Source of the DNA: Aporrectodea caliginosa
Lineage: Eukaryota; Annelida; Clitellata; Crassiclitellata; Lumbricidae
DNA length: 64,000 nt
Assembly (NCBI GenBank): GCA_020284085.1
Contig: JACEVL010000031.1
Span: 1,494,408-1,558,407 of the forward strand
Reading direction: 5' to 3'
In this document: positions 1-10,043 of the stretch, piece after piece
Position numbering within the stretch: position 1 is the stretch's first letter
Layout: each line of letters starts with the position of its first letter
Program-made: the position numbers and the translations under genes
Notes under the pieces: generated by a model
What the model was told of the DNA's origin: nothing
The model's input: the letters and a program-made list of their open reading frames with translations, nothing else
Databases searched by the model: none

Positions 1-5
1 AATAA

Positions 6-59
<54 letters not shown>

Positions 60-63
60 GCTC

Positions 64-96
<33 letters not shown>

Positions 97-153
97 GTAG
101 TATGTAGTAGTAGTAGTAGTAGTAGTAGTAGTAATAATAATAATAATAATAAC

Positions 154-226
<73 letters not shown>

Positions 227-293
227 GCAATAATAATAATAACAGCAATAATAACAACAATAATTACAACAACAACGACAATAGTAATAATAA
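1..293. repeat. (AAT)n microsatellite with AGT and AAC interruptions
   Basis: Nearly pure AAT trinucleotide repeat, interrupted around 105-132 by an AGT-rich block and around 222-290 by AAC/AGC variants. Open frames through it (poly-Tyr, poly-Leu) come only from composition. It continues beyond the left window edge. Confidence 0.97.
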
Positions 294-559
294 GAACTAA
301 GAAGGTGTGGTGGCGCTCTGCGTTTAAACACCAAGCGATATTATAATACGTAATGAAAATAACTTCCAAGACGTCGATAAAGATATAATTAATTGATGTT
401 TCAAGTTTCATGAAGTGGATTGGTTCATGACGTTGATGGAAGAAAATGACAGCTATAAAATAAAGGTATATCCGTTGCCATAATCATGGTCCGAAATATG
501 CTAAGATTTCATTAGCCAAATGCTGATGGGCTGACATGACAACAGAGACAGCTAGATAA

Positions 560-800
560 ATGGTGGCATCGCTGGCGTGAAGAGCAGAACATCAAGTAGG
601 AAGCGGGATCGACTGCCGCTACCCAAATATTTACTCAGCCTTCCATTAGCCAGATGGCCCTGGTAAAATGAGTAGTAGGACAGATGGGCGCCTTGCATGA
701 CTGTCATATAATTAAATTCGACTCCTGCTAAACTTGAGATCGTCTGGTACTACTGCGCCATGTAAATCTTACTGCGTAATTTATCAATTTGATTTATTAA
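560..800 (+). repeat. Interspersed SINE-like repeat (family 3), copy 1
   Basis: Shares a block reading CGGGATCG...CCCG, then a GGCGCCTTGCATG motif and a TTCGACTCC motif, with 37,240-37,460 (+) and 49,440-49,640 (-). The head of the 37-kb copy resembles a degraded tRNA promoter (box-A-like TGGCGCGTAGAGG, box-B-like GGGATCGCTTCCC), so a tRNA-derived SINE is likely. This copy is diverged. Confidence 0.55.
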
Positions 801-814
801 ACAAGATTATTATT

Positions 815-915
815 ATTATTACACAGAGTCTTCTGAGGCTCGAAGAAGCCATCGTTAGATTACAGATCCACGCGCTACGGAATAGACCACTCCGTGACAT
901 GCCAGCTTCAGCGTC
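815..915 (-). repeat. SINE-A relic in unit U1
   Basis: Degraded counterpart of the SINE found at the same place relative to TIR exon 1 in U2, U3 and U4. The shared core GCGCTACGGAATAGA is still readable. Its orthologous position suggests that the SINE landed before the unit was duplicated. Confidence 0.5.
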
Positions 916-1112
916 CAGTGATTAAGAATCGGTAACTGTATAAGCCATGGGCTAACTATACGTTCAAGTGAATTACGTCACTGACGATACAGTGGTAGTG
1001 ACAGACTCAAGCCTGGATGAACGAGGAGGGCGACGCTAATCACCTTTGCTATGAAACAGTAACTAACCGTCTGTTCAAATAATATTATAGACAAAAAGTA
1101 AATTGCTCTTAC

Positions 1113-1224
1113 CCATGTCATCTCTATCAAACCAAGTCTTAAAGCCACGAGACTTTAATGCATCACGCAGCTTCACGACGGTCTCTCCGTATAGGTGTTG
1201 GTAGCTGAGAAATACGTGGGCCAT
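1113..1224 (-). CDS. TIR-domain gene, unit U1, exon 1 (partial gene)
   Basis: First coding exon of a TIR-domain protein; the remaining exons would lie left of the window. The ATG at 1,224 opens MAHVFLSYQH (beta-strand A / box 1), followed by helix A (KLRDALKSRG) and strand B (TWFDRDDM). The exon ends in phase 1 at a GGTAAGA donor (GT at 1,112-1,111). Its length of 112 bp equals exon 1 of U3 and U4, and no stop or frameshift is seen. TIR domains assemble signalling complexes or cleave NAD+ in the cytosol; which applies here is unknown. The 5' side carries the same flanking DNA as U2 and U4, but with a TTAA element and a minisatellite inserted. Confidence 0.72.
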
Positions 1225-1301
1225 TTTATCCGATCTGCAAGGAATTGGAAATGTTTTGTCATTAGATCACTGACTCATTAAGCTTCTCCCAACACCTTTA
1301 A

Positions 1302-1904
1302 CCCTCAGAGGCTAACCTATAAAAAAATCACACATTGGATAACCTGGGGTGAATTTTTCACCCCTCACTATTTGAGGCATGTGATATAAAATTAAACCAT
1401 GTTCGATCAACACTGGTAATTGTATACCAAGTTCAACATAAAACTGCAAAACTAGGAAACCTAACTAAAGTCAACTATCAGCACAATCATCGAGTCTACA
1501 GTCATCTACACACAAGTAACGCTTTGTTGCATCACTTGCATGCGTTCCACAAAGTTGCTACACATATGACAACGAATATTGGTTTTATTGTCCTTCTGGC
1601 GGCTGCATTTATGGCAACGACCTTTGCAACTGCTCATCTGCTGTGTGTCGCGTTTTGCTTTCTTGACCGGCTTTCCCTTTACATATTCCAGTGCTCTTTT
1701 CACATATGGCTGAAATGGCCACGGTATGACGTCAGTCACGTGACCATTCATCCAAAATAAGTAAGACAAAATATATGGAATTAAGCAAAAGTCATCTATG
1801 AACAGATACACAAAGGCGCACGGCATAACTCCAAACTGTAAAAAAAATTCAGCGCAAATACTGACAGTGGGGTGAAAAATTCACCCCAGGTTAGCCTCTG
1901 AGGG
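1302..1904 (-). mobile_element. piggyBac-like element PB1 with transposase C-terminal fragment
   Basis: Bounded by TTAA at 1,298-1,301 and 1,905-1,908, with inverted ends CCCTCAGAGGCTAACCT and an internal palindrome GGGGTGAATTTTTCACCCC near each end. TTAA duplication is the hallmark of piggyBac. The minus-strand frame 1,826-1,506 ends in a cysteine-rich block (CHKCSRQK, then CHMCSNF) like the zinc-binding C-terminus of piggyBac transposases, and begins near FIDDFCL. The rest of the transposase is missing, so this is a non-autonomous deletion derivative. The unoccupied site is visible in U2 near 14,526 (CTTTAATC). Confidence 0.82.
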
Positions 1905-2046
1905 TTAATCCCACGAGAAAGTCTACTCACAAATTCCACTTACTTACCGATTTTTCCTGTTCCCAGTCACTGGGAACACAATTCCGTAACCAACTGATAG
2001 CCTGTCCTTTTTTGCATCTTGTTCTGGAACCGAAACAGCGAAACGA

Positions 2047-3591
2047 CAAACCGATATGAGTACACTGAGGCAAACCGATAGAGTACAAGACAAACCGATA
2101 GAGTACACGATACCGATAGAGTACACGACAAACCGATAGAGTACACGCCAAACCGATAGAGTACACGCCAAACCGATAGAGTACAAGACAAACCGATAGA
2201 GTACACGACAAACCGATAGAGTACACGACAAACCGATAGAGTACACGCCAAACCGATAGAGTACAGGCCAAACCGATAGAGTACACGCCAAACGAAACAA
2301 ACCGATAGAGTACACGCCAAACCGATAGAGTACACGCCAAACCGATAGAGTACATAGCCAAACCGATAGAGTACACGCCAAACCGATAGAGTACACGACA
2401 AACCGATAGAGTACAGGCCAAACCGATAGAGTACAGGCCCAAACCGATAGAGTACACGCCAAACCGATAGAGTACAGGCCAAACCGATAGAGTACACGCC
2501 AAACCGATAGAGTACAGGACAAACCGATAGAGTACACGACAAACCGATAGAGTACACGCCAAACCGATAGAGTACACGCCAAACCGATAGAGTACACGAC
2601 AAACCGATAGAGTACAGGCCAAACCGATAGAGTACACGACAAACCGATAGAGTACACGCCAAACCGATGGAGAGACAAACCGATAGAGTACACGCCAAAC
2701 CGATAGAGTACAGGCCAAACCGATAGAGTACACGACAAACCGATAGAGTACACGACAAAACCAAACCGATAGAGTACACGACAAACCGATAGAGTACACG
2801 CCAAACCGATAGAGTACAAGCCAAACCGATAGAGTACACGCCAAACCGATAGAGTACAGGCCAAACCGATAGAGTACAGGCCAAACCGATAGAGTACAGC
2901 CAAACCGATAGAGTACACGCCAAACCGATAGAGTACAAGGCAAACCGATAGAGTACAAGCCAAACCGATAGAGTACACGCCAAACCGAAGATAGCCAAAA
3001 AGTACACGACAAACCGATAGAGTACACGGCCAAACCGATAGAGTACACGCCAAACCGATAGAGTACACGCCAAACCGATAGAGTACAAGCCAAACCGATA
3101 GAGTACAAGGCCAAACCGATAGAGTACACGCCAAACCGATAGAGTACAAGCCAAACCGATAGAGTACACGACAAACCGATAGAGTACAGGTCAAACCGAT
3201 ATACCGATAGAGTACAAGCCAAACCGATAGAGTACAAGCCAAACCGATAGAGTACACGCCAAACCGATACACGACAAACCGATAGAGTACAAGCCAAACC
3301 GATAGAGTACAATACAAAACCGATAGAGCACACGTCAAACCGATAGAGTACACGCCAAACCGATAGAGTACAAGCCAAACCGATAGAGTACAAGCCAAAC
3401 CGATAGAGTACAGGGCCAAACCGATAGAGTACAGGGCCAAACCGATAGAGTACACGCCAAACCGATAGAGTACAGGCCAAACCGATAGAGTACAAGCCAA
3501 ACCGATAGAGTACTAGCCAAACCGATAGAGTACACGCCAAACCGATAGAGTACAGGGCCAAATTGATAGAGTACAAGCCAAACCGATAGAG
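2047..3591. repeat. 20-bp minisatellite 1
   Basis: About 75 copies of a monomer whose consensus is AAACCGATAGAGTACACGCC. The 14-base core AAACCGATAGAGTA is nearly invariant, while the 4-6 base spacer varies (CGCC, CGAC, GGCC, AAGCC, AGGGCC), so monomers run about 19-22 bp. It sits in the 5' flank of U1. Its left edge grows out of a GGAACCGAAA sequence also present, unexpanded, in U2 near 14,660. All minus frames are open for hundreds of codons only because the monomer lacks stops. Confidence 0.95.
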
Positions 3592-5790
3592 CTATACTGT
3601 TTCGTTTAATTGCAAGTCCTGCTTGTTATAGTTTGTACTATAAATATAAGCTTGTATGAATATCGTAAAAATTACGCCAGTTGCTTTTGTAAGTTCGTAT
3701 TTGAGTTGCTATGTACATAAAATAGACTCTAAGCACCATCCAACATAGCCATCTGACTGTGTGCTTGCCTGACTCTTTCGATTTTGACCTGGAACCGATT
3801 TTGACTCCTCTGCCTATCAATTTTGTTTTGACTAAGCGCCTCTGTAGAAGCTGGTTCTCACAATTAGACTTTTTTTGGAAATCTCAAGAGTACTATTACG
3901 GTTACATCAGTTACTGGAAATTGGTAGACGCTTTCAAACTGGTTTACACCTTTGCAGTAATTACGTGTAGACCCTAATGATGGATTGTGACTGTTGACAG
4001 AGTAAAAGACTGTGGCTAGCCTTCTAAATTTATTTCTAATAGTGGACTGTAGTAAACATAAAAGTTTCTGCAGCAGAATTTTACTTTCCAATTGCCTCTT
4101 GGTAAAACCCTGGATACTAAAATGCAAGACTTCGTAAGTGTAAATGGTTTTCTGTATCAATCGTATGACCTCCATCCTGTTCGTTTTTCAATTAATCGAG
4201 CTGGTGAAATCCTTTACCACAGGCTGCCCGTTTGAAAGGATGCCAAGATATTTAGGGTCCTCGCCTGCAAGGACCGTTCTCGACTGACTTTTAAAGCTTT
4301 TAGAGAAGCCACCATCGGTGTATAAACCGGCATACCAGCCTACGTGTCAATAGTTTACTTAGAGAGCATGGAATGATAACATGGGCATTTAATGACAGCG
4401 CTACAGAAATCATTGGATTAGATTCTATTAGTAGACTGAGCCACAAGAAGAAATCAGTGATACTGACATCGTATTCTTTTTCATTCATTCATTCATTCCG
4501 AGAATTTATATAGCGCCTCTTCAAGATATCTACTCAGAGGCGCGAATTAACATTCAATTTTACCTTCAAAATTCAATAGCTTCAATATACTGTTGGATTA
4601 CTTTGACTATTATACTTTGACTACTATCATAATAAATTATAATTATGTTTCTTTAATGCTGACACCTTAGAATAGATTTGATGTTCAATTTAATTTTTTA
4701 AAGTTTTATTTACCTCTGAAATGCGCCACCCATAGGCCTAAGTTTCTCCTATTGAAAATCTGCCGCCGCTAAAGCCTCCAATCCACTTGTCGAGCAGTTC
4801 AAAACTTCAGTCGATCGGTTTTAATCCTCCACGCAGTTCACCGAACTCCATTTCACCTACAGTCACCTTATAAGACTCGAACGCGTAGTCGTAGGACCCA
4901 TTGCTCATAGTTCAGAGTGACGCACAGATGACTCACCTTTAAACTTAGCCACAAGGCATGCTTCAGTCAAGTTGATCTTAGAAACACACCTGTACCAAGA
5001 ACCGCATCATACAGGTATTGATTGCAAGTGTTGCGTGTTTCTTAGACCTTGAATTATGTGTCTATTCGTAACAAATTCGCATCTTCAAGTTGTTGCGTGG
5101 CCTCTCGGTCTTGCTGAATAACTTTTATTCATTAAGCGCCATCCCCTTTGAACTTATAATTGTTAGACTATGAAGCTTCAGCAATGTAAGAAAATAAACT
5201 GTTCCAGGATTCAGACTTTCAATAATATCATAGTCATTGGTTCAGGATTTGAAGATATCGAAACTTATTAATAATTCGTCAGGATCAAATGAAGCATAGG
5301 GTTTGGTCCTATGAAGTATTGAAGCTGTGACGTGACCAACTTAACTTTATTGTAATCGTTTACTATGGTATCTTGATATGAAGTAGCCTATCTTCGTCTA
5401 ATTTTAAGCTTTCTCGTGATCCATGTTTATATCAAGCCATGACAACAGCTTGAAGACAGAATTACGATGGACCTAAATTAAGAATGGTGAAGTGTTTCTT
5501 TTGCATAAAAGCATCAGATCTATTTTAAGACTCTCTGAGCGGAGATTTCTGGTTTGGTCTCATTATAAATTTTATGAGTTCGATTAAGAAGTAAGGTCAT
5601 ATACAGATGATCAACTTGAGCCAAAGACTTGATTAATTAGGCTTGCATGCAAATCCAATTAACATTCCATGCTTGAGTCTTGTTCTTTTATATAAATAAA
5701 TCTTGTTGAATACATTTTCACATTGTTTTTGGGTGAAATGGACACATTGGTTGTAACAATAAACTAGTTAGCCATTGTGGAACTGCTCTG
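3592..5790. other. 5' flank of TIR unit U1, no gene recognised
   Basis: Non-coding DNA paralogous to U2 (about 15,205-16,280), U4 (about 28,830-30,020) and U5. Shared landmarks are GTGCAAGTCCTG-like, GGATCTTGACCTGGAAC-like and AATAATTCGTCAGGATCAA-like segments. It includes the 3' end of a SINE-A copy (4,488-4,545: ATTCATTC repeats, then TATATAGCGCCTCTTCAAG). It probably contains the promoter of the U1 TIR gene, but no TATA box or start site can be fixed. Confidence 0.6.
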
Positions 5791-5794
5791 TCGT

Positions 5795-5900
5795 TGGCGT
5801 TTACGACGGGGCTATTTTGACGGGTCTGTTTTAACGGGGATGTTTTAACGGGAAGATTTTGACGGGGCTATTTTGTCGGTTGGCGATTTTGACGGGGCTA
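5795..5900. repeat. Degenerate short tandem repeat ahead of a SINE
   Basis: Roughly seven imperfect copies of a 14-17 base unit like TTTTGACGGGGCTA, with variants TTTTAACGGGGATG and TTTTGACGGGTCTG. It runs directly into the hairpin at the head of the SINE at 5,920. Confidence 0.7.
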
Positions 5901-5919
5901 ATGCGCCACGGGAGGGGGG

Positions 5920-6143
5920 CCCGTGGCGCATTGGATAACATCTGGCACAGAGACCGAGAGGTACCGAGTTCGAGCCCCCGTTGGGCGGATATGCTTTGTA
6001 GGCTGCTATTAGCGCCGTTGTATTGCAAGCTGTCTGTTCTGTTAGTAGTTAAGATTTCAATTGCATAACATGTAAATGTACAGCGCAGTGCGTTTGTCAG
6101 GCGCTTATTAAAGAAAAGATATTATTATTATTATTATAATGAC
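5920..6143 (+). repeat. tRNA-derived SINE family 2, copy 1
   Basis: Head resembles an arginine-type tRNA: CCCGTGGCGCATTGGATAAC with box-A-like TGGCGCATTGG, then box-B-like GAGTTCGAGCCCC. The body ends in GCGCTTATTAAAGAAAAG and an (ATT)n tail. Near-identical copies lie at 49,776-49,980 (+) and 39,795-39,995 (-). The head is preceded by an inverted copy of its first 13 bases (5,900-5,912), giving a perfect hairpin with a 7-base loop. Confidence 0.85.
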
Positions 6144-6179
6144 AATTGACGGATCACCGTTGTCAACTTAGTTTGTAAA

Positions 6180-6335
6180 CAGGCACGAAAGGAATTCAAC
6201 AGTGTTCAGACCATGCAATTTGAGTTTCAAGAAAACAGGGAGACACTCCACAGAGAACTGATGAAGAATGTGAAGAAATGGAGACTAAGATTCTGAAAAT
6301 GTGTGAAAAAATCAAATGTATAGGAAATTTTCAAG
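6180..6335 (+). pseudogene. Relic of a TRIM-like coiled-coil region
   Basis: Matches the coiled-coil part of gene A (near 44,820-44,870): GAAATGGAGACTAAGATTCT here against an ATGGAGACGGAGATTCTGAA stretch there. The readable peptide EMETKILKMCEKIK corresponds to KMETEILKRCEEIK. Upstream, a second frame reads KEFNSVQTMQFEFQENRE, so at least one frameshift separates the parts. There is no RING, B-box or propeller nearby. It lies about 38 kb from the intact family members, inside the TIR array. Confidence 0.6.
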
Positions 6336-7640
6336 GTAATTTTCGTGATCAGCAGCCAAAAATAGATCAGGTACATCCAACAGTTTTCAAGAGGCAAAAC
6401 CTCTGTTGTCCAGTGAATTATTAGACCGTCATGGTCCAGGAAGCTACAAATGAATTAAACGCATTAAACGTAGGCCTACATTGTAAGAATGATTCCCTTC
6501 ACAGAGTGAACAGACCAGACCGTCTGCTCGTTTCCTTTGTCCATTGAGCGTTCATCAAGGAGAACACCCTTTCAATGTAGCAATGTCCTCCTCTGGCCGG
6601 ACCTTTGGCAACCCTAAGCCTGCAGGTTGAAAATGGAGTATGTTTGTGGCGTGGCAAACCTTCACGATAAATAGGCCTAATGTATCTGCTATCAGATTCT
6701 GTTTTGATCTATGAGACACAAGACTATTACGGTTTTGTTGGCGAAATAATTATACAATGCGTCATATCTCAAACCAGTATTATATCTTGCTCTCAGAAAT
6801 CTTTGTAATTGTAATTGTAAATGAACATTTAGATAGCGTCACTCAGATATTCAGAGGCGCTTCCCGACCCAAGTCAGTATTGTCACTAACAAATAAGATA
6901 GTCTTCAGGCGTTTCCGAAACAGAGGAAGAGGAAGGCTGAGGAGCTCAAGCCGCAGTTCCTGCGGAAATGGTTCCAGCTAGAAGGGCCAAAGTTTCTAGA
7001 TTGGGCAGTAGCACCACGCATGCGAGCAATACAAACAGAAGGCCTCTGGCGGCCTAGCGCAGAGCGCAGCGACCAGAGAGCTAAGAGACCGAGGTAAATA
7101 AAGCGTGAAGGTATAAAATAGCAACTCCGACCAAGAAGTTGAATTTTGACCTGAATGCGCTGGGCACAGAAAGCCAGCGTATGGAGTCCCGAATGAAGTC
7201 AGAGGCTTGAGGAATCAGGATAGGATTTGACTTGATATCATTGGTGCAAGCCGACGTTGTGTATTGTATTCAACGGTTATTATTAGTTTTAGTTAATTCA
7301 AATTAAAGTTTTAGTGAATAATGGTTTTGATTGTTAATTAATAAATTTAATTAATAATTTTATTCGACAAGTTGTAGATAGTGTTGTTTTAGTTCTAGTT
7401 CCAGTTTCAGTTATTCGTTCACTGATGCACTATTTAGCCATCAAAAATGTACAGCAAGTTACTGCAAACAAGCAATAACAACCATTATTCTTACAGTATG
7501 GCAACATGCAATATATCACACATGATATTATTTCCATTAATGATTAATGTGGTAAACATTTCTTGTCGAGTTTCATGAAGACTTAATAAGATTCCAAAGA
7601 TCGAAAGATTACCGAACGAACTGCGGAATATAAAACGCGT
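6336..7640. other. Intergenic repeats; partial TIR-unit intron similarity
   Basis: No gene recognised. Positions 7,195-7,290 resemble U2 DNA at 12,850-12,925 (shared TCA-GATAGGATTTGA-type core and a TATTCAAC motif), suggesting an eroded older unit. Positions 7,376-7,420 match the end of the hAT-like MITE at 21,599 (TAGTGTTGTTTTAGTT). Confidence 0.45.
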
Positions 7641-8218
7641 TAAGGACGTCACTTAATTCTGCGATATCCGCGGATTCTGTCCAAAATACTCAGCCACAAG
7701 AAATCCTATGAGATGTTGATTCACCGACCTAGGGGGGGAGTGCAGCCCTACTGCCAAGCCGGGACTGGAAAGTGTTACCAGTATGGTGATCCTGGGTGCT
7801 AACCGTTCTGACGATGTGTTGTTCAATGCCATAATGAAAATGATACCAAACAAGTTCTACGTCGAATGCACCATGAGCGACTGGAGCCGATATAATCTGC
7901 GACTCAGGCCTCACCCATTTGCCCTCCCAGCCAGGAATAGCAAGAACTTTTTAACACGTCAGATGTATAAAAACATTTACTAGCTGGTTTCTGTAATCTC
8001 GCCCAGTCTCACTCTCAACATTGTGAACTAATACAATTAGCCCTATTAGAACTATAGGCCTACCTAAAGTCCTGAATAGTGTATACTTACCGTCCTGAAT
8101 ATATAAAGCTATTATTGTTTAGTCTCTATAACTAGAACTGTATAATCATGCACTGTTGTTACTTGCTGCGTTTTGACAGCTACTTATGAATAAACGAAAA
8201 TACAATACAATACAATAG
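7640..8218 (+). mobile_element. 3' end of a non-LTR retrotransposon
   Basis: A frame ending at 7,983 reads YNLRLRPHPFALP, then NSKNFLTRQMYKNIY and stop. That is the style of the extreme C-terminus of CR1/L2/Jockey-type reverse transcriptases. About 230 bp of 3' UTR follows and ends in an (ACAAT)n-like tail at 8,195-8,215. The upstream reverse transcriptase is lost, so this is a 5'-truncated copy. Confidence 0.55.
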
Positions 8219-9790
8219 GACCTATAGTTTCAGATAGCTGAGGTTTTGAAAATCATGTCCAGCGCATGTGTTGTCGGGCGCGCCAATCTCTTTTTGCAAT
8301 GCGCACCAAGATTCCTCCATGGAAGGATCTTGAATGCACTCAGTTGCTACACTAAGTGTTAAGGGCCACATCACTGGCCAGGATGTTACATGCCTCCCCA
8401 TCTTGGTGGGACTTTATTGGCCAGAGTGACCGGGACCTTCTCCATTCCCTCATGCGCCGCCTTATCCGATTCCATTAGGCTACATCCTCCTTTGAGCATC
8501 CATGTCCTAAGGGATATTCCAGCAATCTTTAATGCTGTTCTGGAGGATGGAGGCCATGTACAACATGACCTGCTACCTTCGGTCGAAGCCGCGGGCCCAT
8601 AACCGCAGATGGCATGACAGGAAAACTTTCAGCATTAGGATGATATATCGGATTTAGGATTTAGGATAACAGATTGTTGTGATTTTAGAATTGACTATCT
8701 TGATCAGCTCAATGGATGATATACTGTCTCACACGTGTCTGTACACAAAAATGCGGATAACAATTGGTCAATTAAAGAATAGTCTTATCTTATCTTAACT
8801 TATCTTATCTTATTTTATCTTATCTTATTTAAATCTGATCTGATCTGATCTGATCTTATTTGCCTTATCTTATCTTGTCTTGTCTCGTCTCGTCTTATCT
8901 TATCTTATTTATGACGCTAGGCTTTCGTTGTGTGTTTGCGTTTCTTCTTCTTCTTTGTTTCTCCTCCGTCAGGCCAAGGCCAACTATAGTCCTCAACATG
9001 TCGTCTCCAGAGTTCTCTGTCTTATTGGTTCATAGTCATGTTGAGGTTTCGGTCTCTTTACCAGACGGTGACCAATCCTCTTCTACAGGCGGTGGGCCAC
9101 TTTTATATGACCTCTTGCTCCCTCAGGTGTCCTTCCAGCACCTGCCTCCTGCGTTGGCCACCCTGTTTACTGGGTTCCTGGTGGTGAGCCTGTCCACCTG
9201 TACGAGACGCCCAAGGTGGTCCTTCTGCCCAGGGCTTTCACCACTGGGCTTTCACCAGATGGCATAGCCCCACCGGGCATTCCCCTACTTAACCGTTCAC
9301 AATCCCACCGCGGCAGGTGCAGGTGATGGGGGGGGTTTTCGTTTAGGTTTCGATAAATATGTTTTCATTATTATTAGTTTCGACTGTTTTAGTTTCAGTA
9401 ACCGTTTTTGACCGATTTGGCGAGTTGCAGTTTTTATTTCGTTATCGATTTTCCTTTAGTTTTCGTTTTAGTTAGTTTTCGGTTTAGTTTTAGTTTCAGC
9501 TAACTATAACCTTGAGCTTTCGTTACTCGAATGTTTTACTCGATCTTTCCTTCATCTTTTCAATCAGTGAACTTGAACTATACTGCTTAAACGGATAGAT
9601 CTTTAAATAAGCCTGAAAATAATAAAACTAGACCGAAGTAAATAAAGAAATCCTTGATGTAACAAGTAAACCATAAACTTTATAAAATTATATTTAACAT
9701 TGAGTCATTGATCATCATTTTCGTCTGACTATATATACCTCATCGTCTCATGTTTCATAGCACGTGTATAGCACACGTAAATGTCATATT
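8219..9790. other. Repeat debris: pentanucleotide tail and MITE relic
   Basis: No gene recognised. (TTATC)n with variants (TGATC, TTGTC, TCGTC) fills 8,776-8,911 and looks like the tail of an element whose 3' UTR precedes it. Positions 8,940-9,310 are more GC-rich than the surroundings and hold an open frame with no recognisable family. Positions 9,325-9,510 are a diverged copy of the TTTCGTT/TTTTAGTT-rich hAT-like MITE seen at 21,599. Confidence 0.5.
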
Positions 9791-10043
9791 ATTCATAGCT
9801 AATAGCTAGTTATCTTCACCACCTTCTTGGCAATCATCATCTTTCTCTTCATTACCACCAACTTCTTCATCGTGATCTTAACTGTCTCAATTATTCGCAT
9901 TTCCATCAAATAGGCATTGACAAAAATCGAGACGAATATCAGAAAGACCACCATCGTCTTCTTGGTGATCCACACGGGCATCACTATTTGCGCCGCTAAC
10001 ATAACGAACCACGTCTTCTTGACAATCTTCAATTTTTCATCAG

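Noticed and set aside
2047..3591. CRISPR-like array or long coding repeat (frames of 549, 518 and 400 codons)
   Set aside because: There are no unique spacers; the whole unit repeats at 20 bp. Stop-free frames occur in all three minus phases simply because the monomer has none.
5920..6000. tRNA-Arg gene
   Set aside because: Head of a dispersed SINE with the same 200-bp body in three places; anticodon and acceptor pairing are not convincing.
8860..9267. 135-codon plus-strand membrane protein
   Set aside because: Starts inside a TTATC/TCGTC repeat, whose translation makes the hydrophobic start; the rest is unrecognised and flanked by repeat debris.
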